A DNA stretch of 64,000 nucleotides. Origin: Bacteroidaceae bacterium (GTDB lineage Bacteria > Bacteroidota > Bacteroidia > Bacteroidales > Bacteroidaceae). Shown one piece after another: positions 37,254 to 44,068 of this stretch. The translations under genes and the position numbers were made by a program. The notes below the pieces were generated by a model. That model saw nothing but the letters and a program-made list of their open reading frames with translations, ran no database searches and was not told the origin of the DNA. How positions within the stretch are numbered: the first letter of the stretch is position 1; the number at the start of each line of letters is the position of its first letter. Location of the stretch: the NCBI GenBank assembly GCA_017559845.1, contig JAFYQQ010000020.1, positions 18,416 through 82,415 of the forward strand, given 5' to 3'.

Positions 37254-37285
37254 CAAAATTAGCAAAAAAACCACATTCCCCCAAA
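37254..37285 (-). promoter_or_regulatory. Promoter of the CotH operon
   Basis: On the minus strand TTTG (37285-37282) and TAATTTTG (37261-37254) are 20 nt apart, a full consensus match, 41 nt before the CotH ATG. Confidence 0.85.
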
Positions 37286-37549
37286 TATTTTTTGCCGATA
37301 AACGTCTAAAAGACAGAAAAATTACACATATTAAGCGTAGGCCCGTTATCTTCATTTTGACCGAAAAACCACAAAATGTAAAAATAAATGAAAATCAAAC
37401 AAAAACATCCACAAAATGCCAAACGGTATTCCATAAGCACTCTCCCATTTGACAATTTGGCACCATCTGTAAAACAAAACCGACAAAAACGCAAAAGTGT
37501 ACGCAAATGTAACAAAATACATTAAGCACTGAGAAACAGCGTATTACAT

Positions 37550-37666
37550 TTACAATTTATTTTCATTGAAATGTAAACGTGTTTACATCGTTGTGTAAAT
37601 GCGTTTACATAGTTAGGTAAATGCATTTACACAACGATGTAAATCCACTTACACTGAAATGTAAAT
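37550..37666 (+). repeat. 22-bp-pitch array E (dyad GTAAA..TTTAC x4-5) with a 27-bp hairpin
   Basis: GTAAA begins at 37573, 37595, 37617, 37639 and 37661, exactly 22 bp apart; the first four are followed by TTAC or TTTAC nine bases later, forming 14-16-bp dyads. 37582-37608 and 37617-37643 are inverse copies over 27 bp with one mismatch (loop 8 nt), a very stable hairpin. The array lies between the 3' end of the NamZ-like gene and the CotH promoter. The rest of 37214-37768 shows nothing else. Confidence 0.85.
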
Positions 37667-37768
37667 TCGCGGTCAGCGTACTGCCCCAGCAGACACACAG
37701 GCAATCAGGGAATTTTTCAGCCCAAAGTAATCTTTTGGGAGCAATGGAAGAGATTTATATGTAAAGAT

Positions 37769-38956
37769 TTATTCAGGATATATAAGGTACTTCCGACGTT
37801 GTTCTCTGAAACGGGCAGTATCCTCTTTCCAGGTTGCTTCTATCTCTTGTGCGGAATGGCCGTCCAGAATCATTTGACGGATATTCCGCTGCCCGGTAAG
37901 CAGGTCAAAGAATTTGTTCTTGAGAAAAAACTGCTCCTTATCCTTCATGCGCCGGTAGGCATCCACCACATAGCTGAGGTCTATACGGGAAAGTTTTTGC
38001 AGCTGGAAAAGGCTGATGCCAGTCAAATCCACTCCATTACACTGTTCCCCCAAGAGCGGCGGCTTCTTGGCCCCAGGCCTGCTTTCGGGCACGAAAGAAT
38101 AGGTACACCCCTGCATATCGGGATGGCCGTAAATCTGGAAGGGATGGTCGGTACCCCTACCCAGAGAAACGCAGGTTCCCTCGAAATAGCAGGTACTGGG
38201 ATAGAGATAGATTGATGCCATGTTTGGAAGATTGGGACTGGGCGCAACAGGCAATTTATAAAAAGACTGATGACTATAGCCCGAACATGGTATAACTGTA
38301 AGTCCGCAAGGCGGCACCCAGCCTTCGCCGGTTGCCATAAAGGCCAGTTCGCCCAGCGTCATGCCATGGACAATGGGGATGGGCAGGGCACCAACGCCGC
38401 TTTTCAGACTCATGTCCAATATGGGGCCATCAACAAAATGGCCATTGGGATTGGGACGGTCCAATATGACAACTTGTGCACCCGACTGGCTGCATCTACG
38501 CATCAGTTGCAGCATGGTTACATAATAGGTATAGAAACGAAGCCCTACATCCTGGATATCCACCACAAGCACATCAAACCTTCTCATGGCCTCATCGCTT
38601 GGGCCGGGACGTTTGCCGTCATAAAGGGAAAGAATAGGGATTCCTGTGTCTGGATCCACACTACTTGCCACCCGTTCGCCGGCATCGGCATTGCCACGGA
38701 AGCCGTGTTCGGGCGAGAAGAGAGTGGTGACCTCCACCTTTTCCTTTACCAACACATCAAGAATATGCGTTCCGTCGCTCAAACGGCCGGTCTGGTTGCT
38801 GAACACCGCAACCCTTTTCCCTTGTAACAAAGGCAGATATGATTCAGTTTTGTCATCGCCCAAAAGCAAACTGTCGTTAACCCAAACCGGTTCGGCAGCA
38901 CGAAGGAAGAAAAACGAAAACATCCAAAAGCAGACGCAGGAACAAAGTTTTCTCAT
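37769..38956 (-). CDS. DUF1343 / NamZ-like exo-beta-N-acetylmuramidase
   Basis: A 395-residue exported protein with a hydrophobic signal segment (about residues 3-20). It matches DUF1343, the family of NamZ, which releases terminal MurNAc from peptidoglycan fragments (described in Bacillus subtilis and Tannerella forsythia). Family motifs seen are FSNQTGRLSDGTHILD, LFSPEHGFRGNADAGE (Glu, likely catalytic), VVDIQDVGLRFYTYYVTM, DRPNPNG and PIVHGMTLGELA (His, likely catalytic). I use ATG 38956; a TTG 15 nt upstream would add five residues. Likely role: recycling MurNAc from turnover or from other bacteria. It stands alone on the minus strand. Confidence 0.92.
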   Translation of the reverse strand: MRKLCSCVCFWMFSFFFLRAAEPVWVNDSLLLGDDKTESYLPLLQGKRVAVFSNQTGRLSDGTHILDVLVKEKVEVTTLFSPEHGFRGNADAGERVASSVDPDTGIPILSLYDGKRPGPSDEAMRRFDVLVVDIQDVGLRFYTYYVTMLQLMRRCSQSGAQVVILDRPNPNGHFVDGPILDMSLKSGVGALPIPIVHGMTLGELAFMATGEGWVPPCGLTVIPCSGYSHQSFYKLPVAPSPNLPNMASIYLYPSTCYFEGTCVSLGRGTDHPFQIYGHPDMQGCTYSFVPESRPGAKKPPLLGEQCNGVDLTGISLFQLQKLSRIDLSYVVDAYRRMKDKEQFFLKNKFFDLLTGQRNIRQMILDGHSAQEIEATWKEDTARFREQRRKYLIYPE

Positions 38957-38982
38957 GATGTGTTTACGCAAAATATTTTGTG

Positions 38983-38990
38983 CAAAAATA
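38983..38990 (-). promoter_or_regulatory. -7 element for the NamZ-like gene
   Basis: TATTTTTG on the minus strand, 26 nt before the ATG, matches TAnnTTTG. No convincing TTTG partner is visible upstream. Confidence 0.4.
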
Positions 38991-39137
38991 ATGATAAAAT
39001 ATGAAAACGAACCATTTAAACCACATATTTTTATATCTAATCAGAATTTATGGTACGAATTACAGAAAACGGCTATATTCTCATGGAAAAAGAATATCTT
39101 TGTCTTGTGAAAGACTGAAAATGTTTTCGCGCTCGTT

Positions 39138-39161
39138 CAGGCGAATTTCGAAATTCGCCTG
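39138..39161 (-). repeat. REP-like palindrome upstream of the RAYT gene
   Basis: A perfect 24-bp palindrome with half-site CAGGCGAATTTC. Read on the minus strand it continues into GAACGA, the same flank that follows the downstream copy, so the two copies are inverted around the transposase gene. Confidence 0.8.
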
Positions 39162-39231
39162 CCGTGAGTATAAGAATTTACAATTCGAGAAAAAAACAAT
39201 TCAAAGAAGAATGTTCAAAACATAAATTCAA

Positions 39232-39771
39232 ATGGCAACCCTCACAAAACACCTATACTTCACAACATCTACCGTCATTGACTGGGTAGACATCTTCACT
39301 CGTGCCAGTTATCGCCATATTGTTGTTGATTCGCCCTCCTATTGCCAGCAGGTAAAGGGGCTTAAGATTTACGCTTGGGCACTAATGTCGAACCACCTAC
39401 ACATGGTAGTAAGTACGGAGGGAGAACAAACTATCGGTGAAATTCTGTGCGATTTCAAAAAATTTACGAACAAGAAAATATTGAAGACACTGGAAGAAGA
39501 CGAAAACGAAAGCCGACGGACGTGGATGCTCGACCGTTTCCGCTTTGCTGGTGCGAACGATAAAAAGATTACAAATTACCGTTTCTGGCGAGAAGGCAAC
39601 TACGTGGAGGATATTTATACACCAGAGTTCCTGCGGCAAAAAATTAACTACATCCATCAGAATCCAGTAAGAGCCGAGATAGTGGCTAGGCCAGAGGATT
39701 ACCTATATAGTTCGGGACTGGACTATGCGGGAGAAAAAGGACTGCTGAATGTTGAGGTCATAAGATTTTAA
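39232..39771 (+). CDS. REP-associated tyrosine transposase (RAYT, Y1/HUH superfamily)
   Basis: A 179-residue single-strand DNA transposase of the IS200/IS605-like Y1 class. The HUH metal motif is in YAWALMSNHLHMVV (His-Leu-His near residues 54-56). The catalytic Tyr is likely in LRQKINYIHQNPVRAEIV near 139-156, the conserved RAYT segment, followed by PEDYLYSS. RAYT proteins are domesticated or semi-domesticated and act on REP hairpins. Here a REP-like palindrome lies 70 nt upstream and another 34 nt downstream, in inverted orientation. No accessory gene of an IS605-type element and no left/right end typical of IS200 is seen, which supports RAYT over a full insertion sequence. Confidence 0.9.
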   Translation: MATLTKHLYFTTSTVIDWVDIFTRASYRHIVVDSPSYCQQVKGLKIYAWALMSNHLHMVVSTEGEQTIGEILCDFKKFTNKKILKTLEEDENESRRTWMLDRFRFAGANDKKITNYRFWREGNYVEDIYTPEFLRQKINYIHQNPVRAEIVARPEDYLYSSGLDYAGEKGLLNVEVIRF

Positions 39772-39805
39772 TTGTTAAACGCATTACAAATGCTTATGCT
39801 CATAG

Positions 39806-39828
39806 CTGCCGAATTGCAAATTCGGCAG
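39806..39828 (+). repeat. REP-like hairpin downstream of the RAYT gene
   Basis: CTGCCGAATT (39806-39815) pairs with AATTCGGCAG (39819-39828) around a 3-nt loop and is followed by GAACGA. It resembles the upstream palindrome (read on the minus strand) with changed G/C pairs that keep the pairing. Confidence 0.75.
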
Positions 39829-39884
39829 AACGAAGTCGGTATATAAAATATATAATGTATAAAGCGGAAAGAAACCGACTTAAA

Positions 39885-39917
39885 ACACAAAAAGGAATTA
39901 CCGAAGTAATTCCTTTT
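39885..39917 (-). terminator. Terminator of tRNA-Asn with UUCG-type loop
   Basis: Arms 39890-39901 and 39906-39917 (12 bp, AAAAGGAATTAC) with a four-base loop that reads TTCG on the minus strand, followed by TTTTTGTGTTTT. It begins 8 nt after the tRNA 3' end. Confidence 0.85.
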
Positions 39918-39925
39918 CTGTGCTG

Positions 39926-39999
39926 CGCTTCAGGATGGGCTTGAACCAACGACCCCATGATTAACAGTCATGTGCTCTAACCAACTGAGCTACTGAAGC
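39926..39999 (-). tRNA. tRNA-Asn (GUU)
   Basis: A 74-nt cloverleaf on the minus strand. Acceptor GCTTCAG pairs with CTGAAGC, discriminator G. D arm GCTC...GAGC with AGTTGGTTA loop; anticodon stem CATGA/TCATG with loop CTGTTAA, anticodon GTT at 39965-39963. The T stem GTTGG/CCATC has one T-T mismatch. CCA is not encoded. A promoter and a terminator flank it, so it is a single-gene unit. Confidence 0.96.
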
Positions 40000-40030
40000 A
40001 ACTTTTTTGAGTTTTTCCTCAATTGCGCTG

Positions 40031-40061
40031 CAAAATTAGAGCTTTTTTGCGAAATATGCAA
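40031..40061 (-). promoter_or_regulatory. Promoter of tRNA-Asn
   Basis: On the minus strand TTG (40061-40059) and TAATTTTG (40038-40031) are 20 nt apart, 31 nt before the tRNA. Confidence 0.75.
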
Positions 40062-40249
40062 TATCTTTGCAAAAAAAATACTGAAAAATGGCAAAATAAT
40101 TGGTTTTTGCAATGCGACAACGCATATTTTTACCGAATTTTGCACAAAGAAACAGCAAAACCACCACATTCCCACAAAAGCGTGGCTTAGCGGAAAAACG
40201 GTTGCTGTGCAATATATTAATATAAGTTAAGGAATATAAGAACGATAAA

Positions 40250-41914
40250 ATGACATTACGGACAAGGATGAAAAAGTTAATCTGTTTGGTCGGTCTTGTG
40301 CTGATAGGCGCAAATGCGCATGCTCAGAAAAAAGAGGGACATTTGTCGGCTGTGAGTAGAAACCTGGAAATCTTCAACGACCTGTACAAACAGCTGGAAT
40401 TGTTTTATGTGGACTCTCTGAATGCGGACACGGTGATGCAATGGTGCATTGACGGCATGTTGCGCAAAGTGGACCCCTACACCGGATATTACCCTCAGGA
40501 TGACGAGGAACTGCGCACAATGTCCACAGGAAAATATGCCGGCATAGGCAGCGTGGTGCGTTTCCATAAAAAGGAAGACCGTGTGGTCATCAGCGAGCCG
40601 TACTGGGACTCGCCGAGCCAAAAGGCCGGAGTAAAAGCCGGTGACGTAATCCTGTCCATTGACAAGAAAGACGTAAAAGGAATGCCAGTGGACAAGGTAA
40701 GCAATATGCTACGTGGCGAAGCCGGCACCACCTTTGAGTTGAAAGTAAAACGTACCGGAGAGAAAAAGCCGCTTTCCTTCAAGATTACACGCGAAACTAT
40801 CAGGGTGCCGCAAGTGCCCTACTATGGCTTGCTGCAACCCGGTGTGGGATATATCTGCCTGACCGGTTTTGCCGACGGCGCAGGCAAGGAGATGAGGCAA
40901 GCACTTTTGGAACTGAAAAAACAGGGAGCGGACAGACTGATCCTGGACTTGCGTGACAATCCAGGAGGCTCTCTGGACGAATCTGTAGATATCGCCAACC
41001 TGTTCATCCCCAAAGGGAAGAAAGTGGTATATACCAAAGGAAAAATGGCCAGCACCAACCGCGACTTCTACACCGCTGTGGAACCGGTAGACACCGTAAT
41101 GCCGTTGGTTGTAATGGTAGATGGCGGGACGGCCTCCTCTGCCGAAATCGTTAGCGGAAGCCTTCAAGATATGGACCGTGCGATGATAATAGGAACACGA
41201 ACCTTCGGCAAAGGACTGGTTCAGATGATACGCGACCTCCCCTACGGCGGCAACCTGAAAATCACAACCAGCAGATACTACATTCCCAGCGGACGCTGCA
41301 TCCAAGCCTATGACTACCGACATCTGAATCCGGATGGTTCAGTGGGCACGATACCCGACAGCCTGACAAAAGTATTCCATACAGCCTCGGGAAGAGAAGT
41401 GCGCGACGGAGGCGGTATAAAACCAGATATGGAAATAAAGCCGGACAGCCTGCCCACGCTCATCTATGATCTGGTATCAAGCGACGCTTTTTTTGACTTT
41501 GCCACCCAATACGTGTTGGAGCATGAAACCATTGCCCAGCCGGGAGAGTTCGCCCTTTCAGACGAGGACTACGCCAAGTTCACGGACTTTGTCTGCGCAT
41601 CCGGTTTCAAATATAACCGCAGAAGCGACAATGTGCTGGACCTGTTCCATGACGTCGCCAAGCGAGAAGGCTATCTGGAAGCGATTGAAAACGATCTAAA
41701 AGCACTGAGATCAAAGCTGAGCACAGACCTACGTGCCGACCTTTTGCGTTTCCGCGAAAAGATTGAGCCTTATGTATGTGACGAGCTGATGCGCCGTTAT
41801 TACTACCAGAAAGGAAGCATCAGACAAATGCTGGTGAAGGATCCCTGCACAGAACGTGCGCTGGAACTGCTATCCGACCCCAAGACCATGTGGCAAAAAG
41901 TACAGGAGAAATAA
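40250..41914 (+). CDS. S41 family C-terminal processing peptidase (PDZ protease)
   Basis: A 554-residue exported serine protease of the CtpA/Prc type. A signal peptide (MKKLICLVGLVLIGANAHAQ) starts at the internal ATG 40268; the drawn ATG 40250 adds six residues and both are possible. A PDZ domain lies at about residues 95-175 (GSVVRFHKKEDRVVISEPYWDSPSQKAG region). The S41 domain has LILDLRDNPGGSLDESVDIA near 227 and the catalytic Ser-Lys dyad in GGTASSAEIVSGSLQ (Ser about 298) and RTFGKGLVQ (Lys about 324). The C-terminal 150 residues are helical. Likely role: cleavage of periplasmic or envelope proteins. A 38-codon membrane ORF follows after 28 nt. Confidence 0.95.
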   Translation: MTLRTRMKKLICLVGLVLIGANAHAQKKEGHLSAVSRNLEIFNDLYKQLELFYVDSLNADTVMQWCIDGMLRKVDPYTGYYPQDDEELRTMSTGKYAGIGSVVRFHKKEDRVVISEPYWDSPSQKAGVKAGDVILSIDKKDVKGMPVDKVSNMLRGEAGTTFELKVKRTGEKKPLSFKITRETIRVPQVPYYGLLQPGVGYICLTGFADGAGKEMRQALLELKKQGADRLILDLRDNPGGSLDESVDIANLFIPKGKKVVYTKGKMASTNRDFYTAVEPVDTVMPLVVMVDGGTASSAEIVSGSLQDMDRAMIIGTRTFGKGLVQMIRDLPYGGNLKITTSRYYIPSGRCIQAYDYRHLNPDGSVGTIPDSLTKVFHTASGREVRDGGGIKPDMEIKPDSLPTLIYDLVSSDAFFDFATQYVLEHETIAQPGEFALSDEDYAKFTDFVCASGFKYNRRSDNVLDLFHDVAKREGYLEAIENDLKALRSKLSTDLRADLLRFREKIEPYVCDELMRRYYYQKGSIRQMLVKDPCTERALELLSDPKTMWQKVQEK

Positions 41915-41942
41915 ACGCCATAATCATAAAACGAAGTAAAAA

Positions 41943-42059
41943 ATGAGAAGAAACATCAGAAAATCGAATCAGAAATTCATGTGGGGCGTAATGGTGATGG
42001 CCATGGCTGTTTTGGTCTTGGTTTACCTGTTCCTGTCGGCATCTTTGCCCCAAAAATAA
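41943..42059 (+). CDS. Small single-span membrane protein (38 aa)
   Basis: An ATG-initiated frame of 38 codons, 28 nt after the S41 protease gene and on the same strand. The N-terminus is basic (MRRNIRKSNQKF), followed by one uninterrupted hydrophobic segment rich in Met, Val and Leu (about residues 14-33) and a short SLPQK tail. This is a clean small membrane protein pattern and the spacing suggests co-transcription with the protease. I recognise no family. Confidence 0.5.
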   Translation: MRRNIRKSNQKFMWGVMVMAMAVLVLVYLFLSASLPQK

Positions 42060-42121
42060 CTTTTTTGCCAATTCTGCGAAAAAAAGCGGGTTCACATACC
42101 CCTTAATTCGTAAATAATCAC

Positions 42122-42129
42122 TAACTTTG
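42122..42129 (+). promoter_or_regulatory. -7 element of the rimP-nusA-infB operon
   Basis: TAACTTTG matches TAnnTTTG. Transcription would begin about 42136, just before a hairpin at 42140. No good TTTG partner is seen upstream. Confidence 0.55.
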
Positions 42130-42139
42130 CATCGTGATG

Positions 42140-42175
42140 AAGTGAGGGGCTCGAAAAGTTCCTCACTTTTCTTTA
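42140..42175 (+). promoter_or_regulatory. Terminator-like leader hairpin before rimP
   Basis: AAGTGAGG (42140-42147) pairs with CCTCACTT (42161-42168) around a 13-nt loop, followed by TTCTTT. It sits between the predicted start of transcription and the rimP ATG (42194), so it could be an attenuator or a 5' stabilising stem for the operon that encodes NusA. Confidence 0.6.
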
Positions 42176-42193
42176 TAACACTGTTAATAAAAC

Positions 42194-42658
42194 ATGATTA
42201 GTAAGAACGCAGTACAAGAGGCCGTAAATGAATGGCTGGCAGGAAAAGAGTATTTTCTTGTTGACTTGAGTGTGAGTGCAGACGACCGTGTCGTTGTGGT
42301 AATTGACCATGCTGATGGCGTGTGGATAGAGGACTGTGCAGACCTGAGCCGCTTTATCGAATCCCATCTCAACAGAGATGATGAGGACTATGAACTGGAA
42401 GTGGGCAGTGCCGGACTGGGACAGCCTTTCCGCGTACACCGCCAGTACGAGATTCACGTGGGCAAGCCTATAGAATCACAGACTCTTGACGGACACAAGT
42501 ATCATGGGACATTGTTATCTGTGGACGACGAAGGCTTTGAAATCGGCGTTATGCAGAAAGTAAAGGAAGAGGGCAAGAAGCGCCCGGAAATGAAAGAAGT
42601 TCCAGTGCGCCTCAGCTTCAGCGAAGTGGCCTTCACCAAATATCTTATCAAAGTATAA
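42194..42658 (+). CDS. rimP: Ribosome maturation factor RimP
   Basis: A 154-residue protein that assists maturation of the 30S subunit. The DAVWIEDCADLSRFIE-type segment (here HADGVWIEDCADLSRFIES, about residues 37-55) and YELEVGSAGLGQPFRVHRQY (about 73-92) are the family signatures; the usual SSPGLDRPL is replaced by GSAGLGQPF, as is common in Bacteroidales. It begins the rimP-nusA-infB unit and lies 18 nt before nusA. Confidence 0.95.
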   Translation: MISKNAVQEAVNEWLAGKEYFLVDLSVSADDRVVVVIDHADGVWIEDCADLSRFIESHLNRDDEDYELEVGSAGLGQPFRVHRQYEIHVGKPIESQTLDGHKYHGTLLSVDDEGFEIGVMQKVKEEGKKRPEMKEVPVRLSFSEVAFTKYLIKV

Positions 42659-42676
42659 AAAATAAAAAAGACATAT

Positions 42677-44050
42677 ATGGCAACAAAGACAAACGGCCCC
42701 GTGAATCTGATTGACTCGTTCGCGGAATTTAAGGAAAACAAGAACATTGACCGTGCCACTCTGATGAGCGTGCTGGAGGAATGTTTCCGCAGTGTCATAG
42801 CAAAGACCTATGGCAGCGACGAAAACTACGACGTGATTGTGAACCCCGACAAGGGCGACTTTGAGATCTACCGTAACCGCACAGTTGTACCCGACGGTGA
42901 GGTGAAGGACTCCAACATGGAGATTTCTCTCTCTGAAGCACGCAGCATTGACGACGACTATGAAGTGGGTGAAGAAGTAAGCCAGTTGGTACAATTTGCC
43001 GAATTCGGCCGCCGCGCCATCCTTACCCTGAGGCAGACCCTGGCCAGCCGCATCCTGGAGTTGGAACACGACTCTTTGTACAACCAATACAAGGACCGCG
43101 TAGGCGAAGTCATCAGCGCAGAAGTGTACCAGTCATGGAAGCGCGAGGCGCTGTTGGTTGACGAGGCAAACAACGAACTGATTCTGCCCAAGACAGAACA
43201 AATTCCGGGTGACCACTTCCGCAAGGGAGAAAACGCCCGTGCCGTAATCCTGCGCGTAGACAACACCAATGGTGCGCCAAAGATTATCCTGAGCCGTACC
43301 TCTCCCCTGTTCCTGCAGCGCTTGCTGGAGGCCGAAGTACCCGAAATCCAGGATGGCCTGATTACCATTCACAAGGTTGCCCGCATTCCCGGCGAGCGTG
43401 CCAAGATTGCAGTTGAGAGCTACGACGACCGTGTGGATCCCGTAGGTGCATGTGTGGGTGTGAAGGGAAGCCGTGTACACGGTATTGTGCGTGAGCTGCA
43501 CAAGGAGAACATTGACGTAATCAACTGGACCAACAATACACAGTTGCTCATTGCCCGCGCGTTAAGCCCCGCCCAGGTGAACAACGTCGTATTATACGAA
43601 GACGAGCGCAGAGCGGAAGTCTACCTGGATCCCGAACAGGTTTCACTGGCCATCGGAAAGAGCGGTCTTAACATCAAGCTGGCAAGTATGCTGACCGAAT
43701 ACACCATCGACGTATTCCGCGACAATGACGAGACCATCGACGACGTGAACCTGGAAGAGTTTGCAGACGTAATAGACGAATGGGTTATCGAAGAATTCAA
43801 GAAAGCCGGTTTTGGCACCGCACGCGAAGTACTTTCTGTAAGCCGTGAAGAGTTGATCAGCCGCGTTGACGTTGAAGAAGAAACCATTGATGACGTATTG
43901 ACCATCCTTGCAGCCGAGTTCAACGAAGAAATGCTTGACAGCGAGAATGAAGAAGCCGTAGAAGGTGAAGAAAAAATCGCAGAAGGCGAAGAAGAAGCCA
44001 CTGAAAGCGGAACTGCTGAAGAGAATACAGAAACAGAGGAACAACTTTAA
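42677..44050 (+). CDS. nusA: Transcription termination/antitermination factor NusA
   Basis: A 457-residue RNA polymerase-binding factor. The N-terminal polymerase-binding domain (residues about 1-130) is followed by an S1 domain (about 140-205, with HFRKGENARAVILRVD), and two KH domains (KIAVESYDDRVDPVGACVGVKGSRV near 245-270 and LAIGKSGLNIKLASMLTEY near 322-340). The C-terminal 60 residues are very acidic (EEAVEGEEKIAEGEEEATE). Autoregulation of the nusA operon through a leader is known in other bacteria; a leader hairpin is present here. Confidence 0.97.
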   Translation: MATKTNGPVNLIDSFAEFKENKNIDRATLMSVLEECFRSVIAKTYGSDENYDVIVNPDKGDFEIYRNRTVVPDGEVKDSNMEISLSEARSIDDDYEVGEEVSQLVQFAEFGRRAILTLRQTLASRILELEHDSLYNQYKDRVGEVISAEVYQSWKREALLVDEANNELILPKTEQIPGDHFRKGENARAVILRVDNTNGAPKIILSRTSPLFLQRLLEAEVPEIQDGLITIHKVARIPGERAKIAVESYDDRVDPVGACVGVKGSRVHGIVRELHKENIDVINWTNNTQLLIARALSPAQVNNVVLYEDERRAEVYLDPEQVSLAIGKSGLNIKLASMLTEYTIDVFRDNDETIDDVNLEEFADVIDEWVIEEFKKAGFGTAREVLSVSREELISRVDVEEETIDDVLTILAAEFNEEMLDSENEEAVEGEEKIAEGEEEATESGTAEENTETEEQL

Positions 44051-44053
44051 AAA

Positions 44054-44068
44054 AGGAGGAGGGAATAG
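44054..44068 (+). promoter_or_regulatory. Canonical Shine-Dalgarno before infB
   Basis: AGGAGG (44054-44059) followed by AGGG lies 9 nt before the infB ATG. Strong Shine-Dalgarno sequences are rare in this phylum and none of the other genes in the window has one this good. Confidence 0.7.

Noticed and set aside
39232..39771. Complete IS200/IS605 element
   Set aside because: The protein has RAYT features and is flanked by REP-like palindromes; no tnpB and no typical IS ends were seen.
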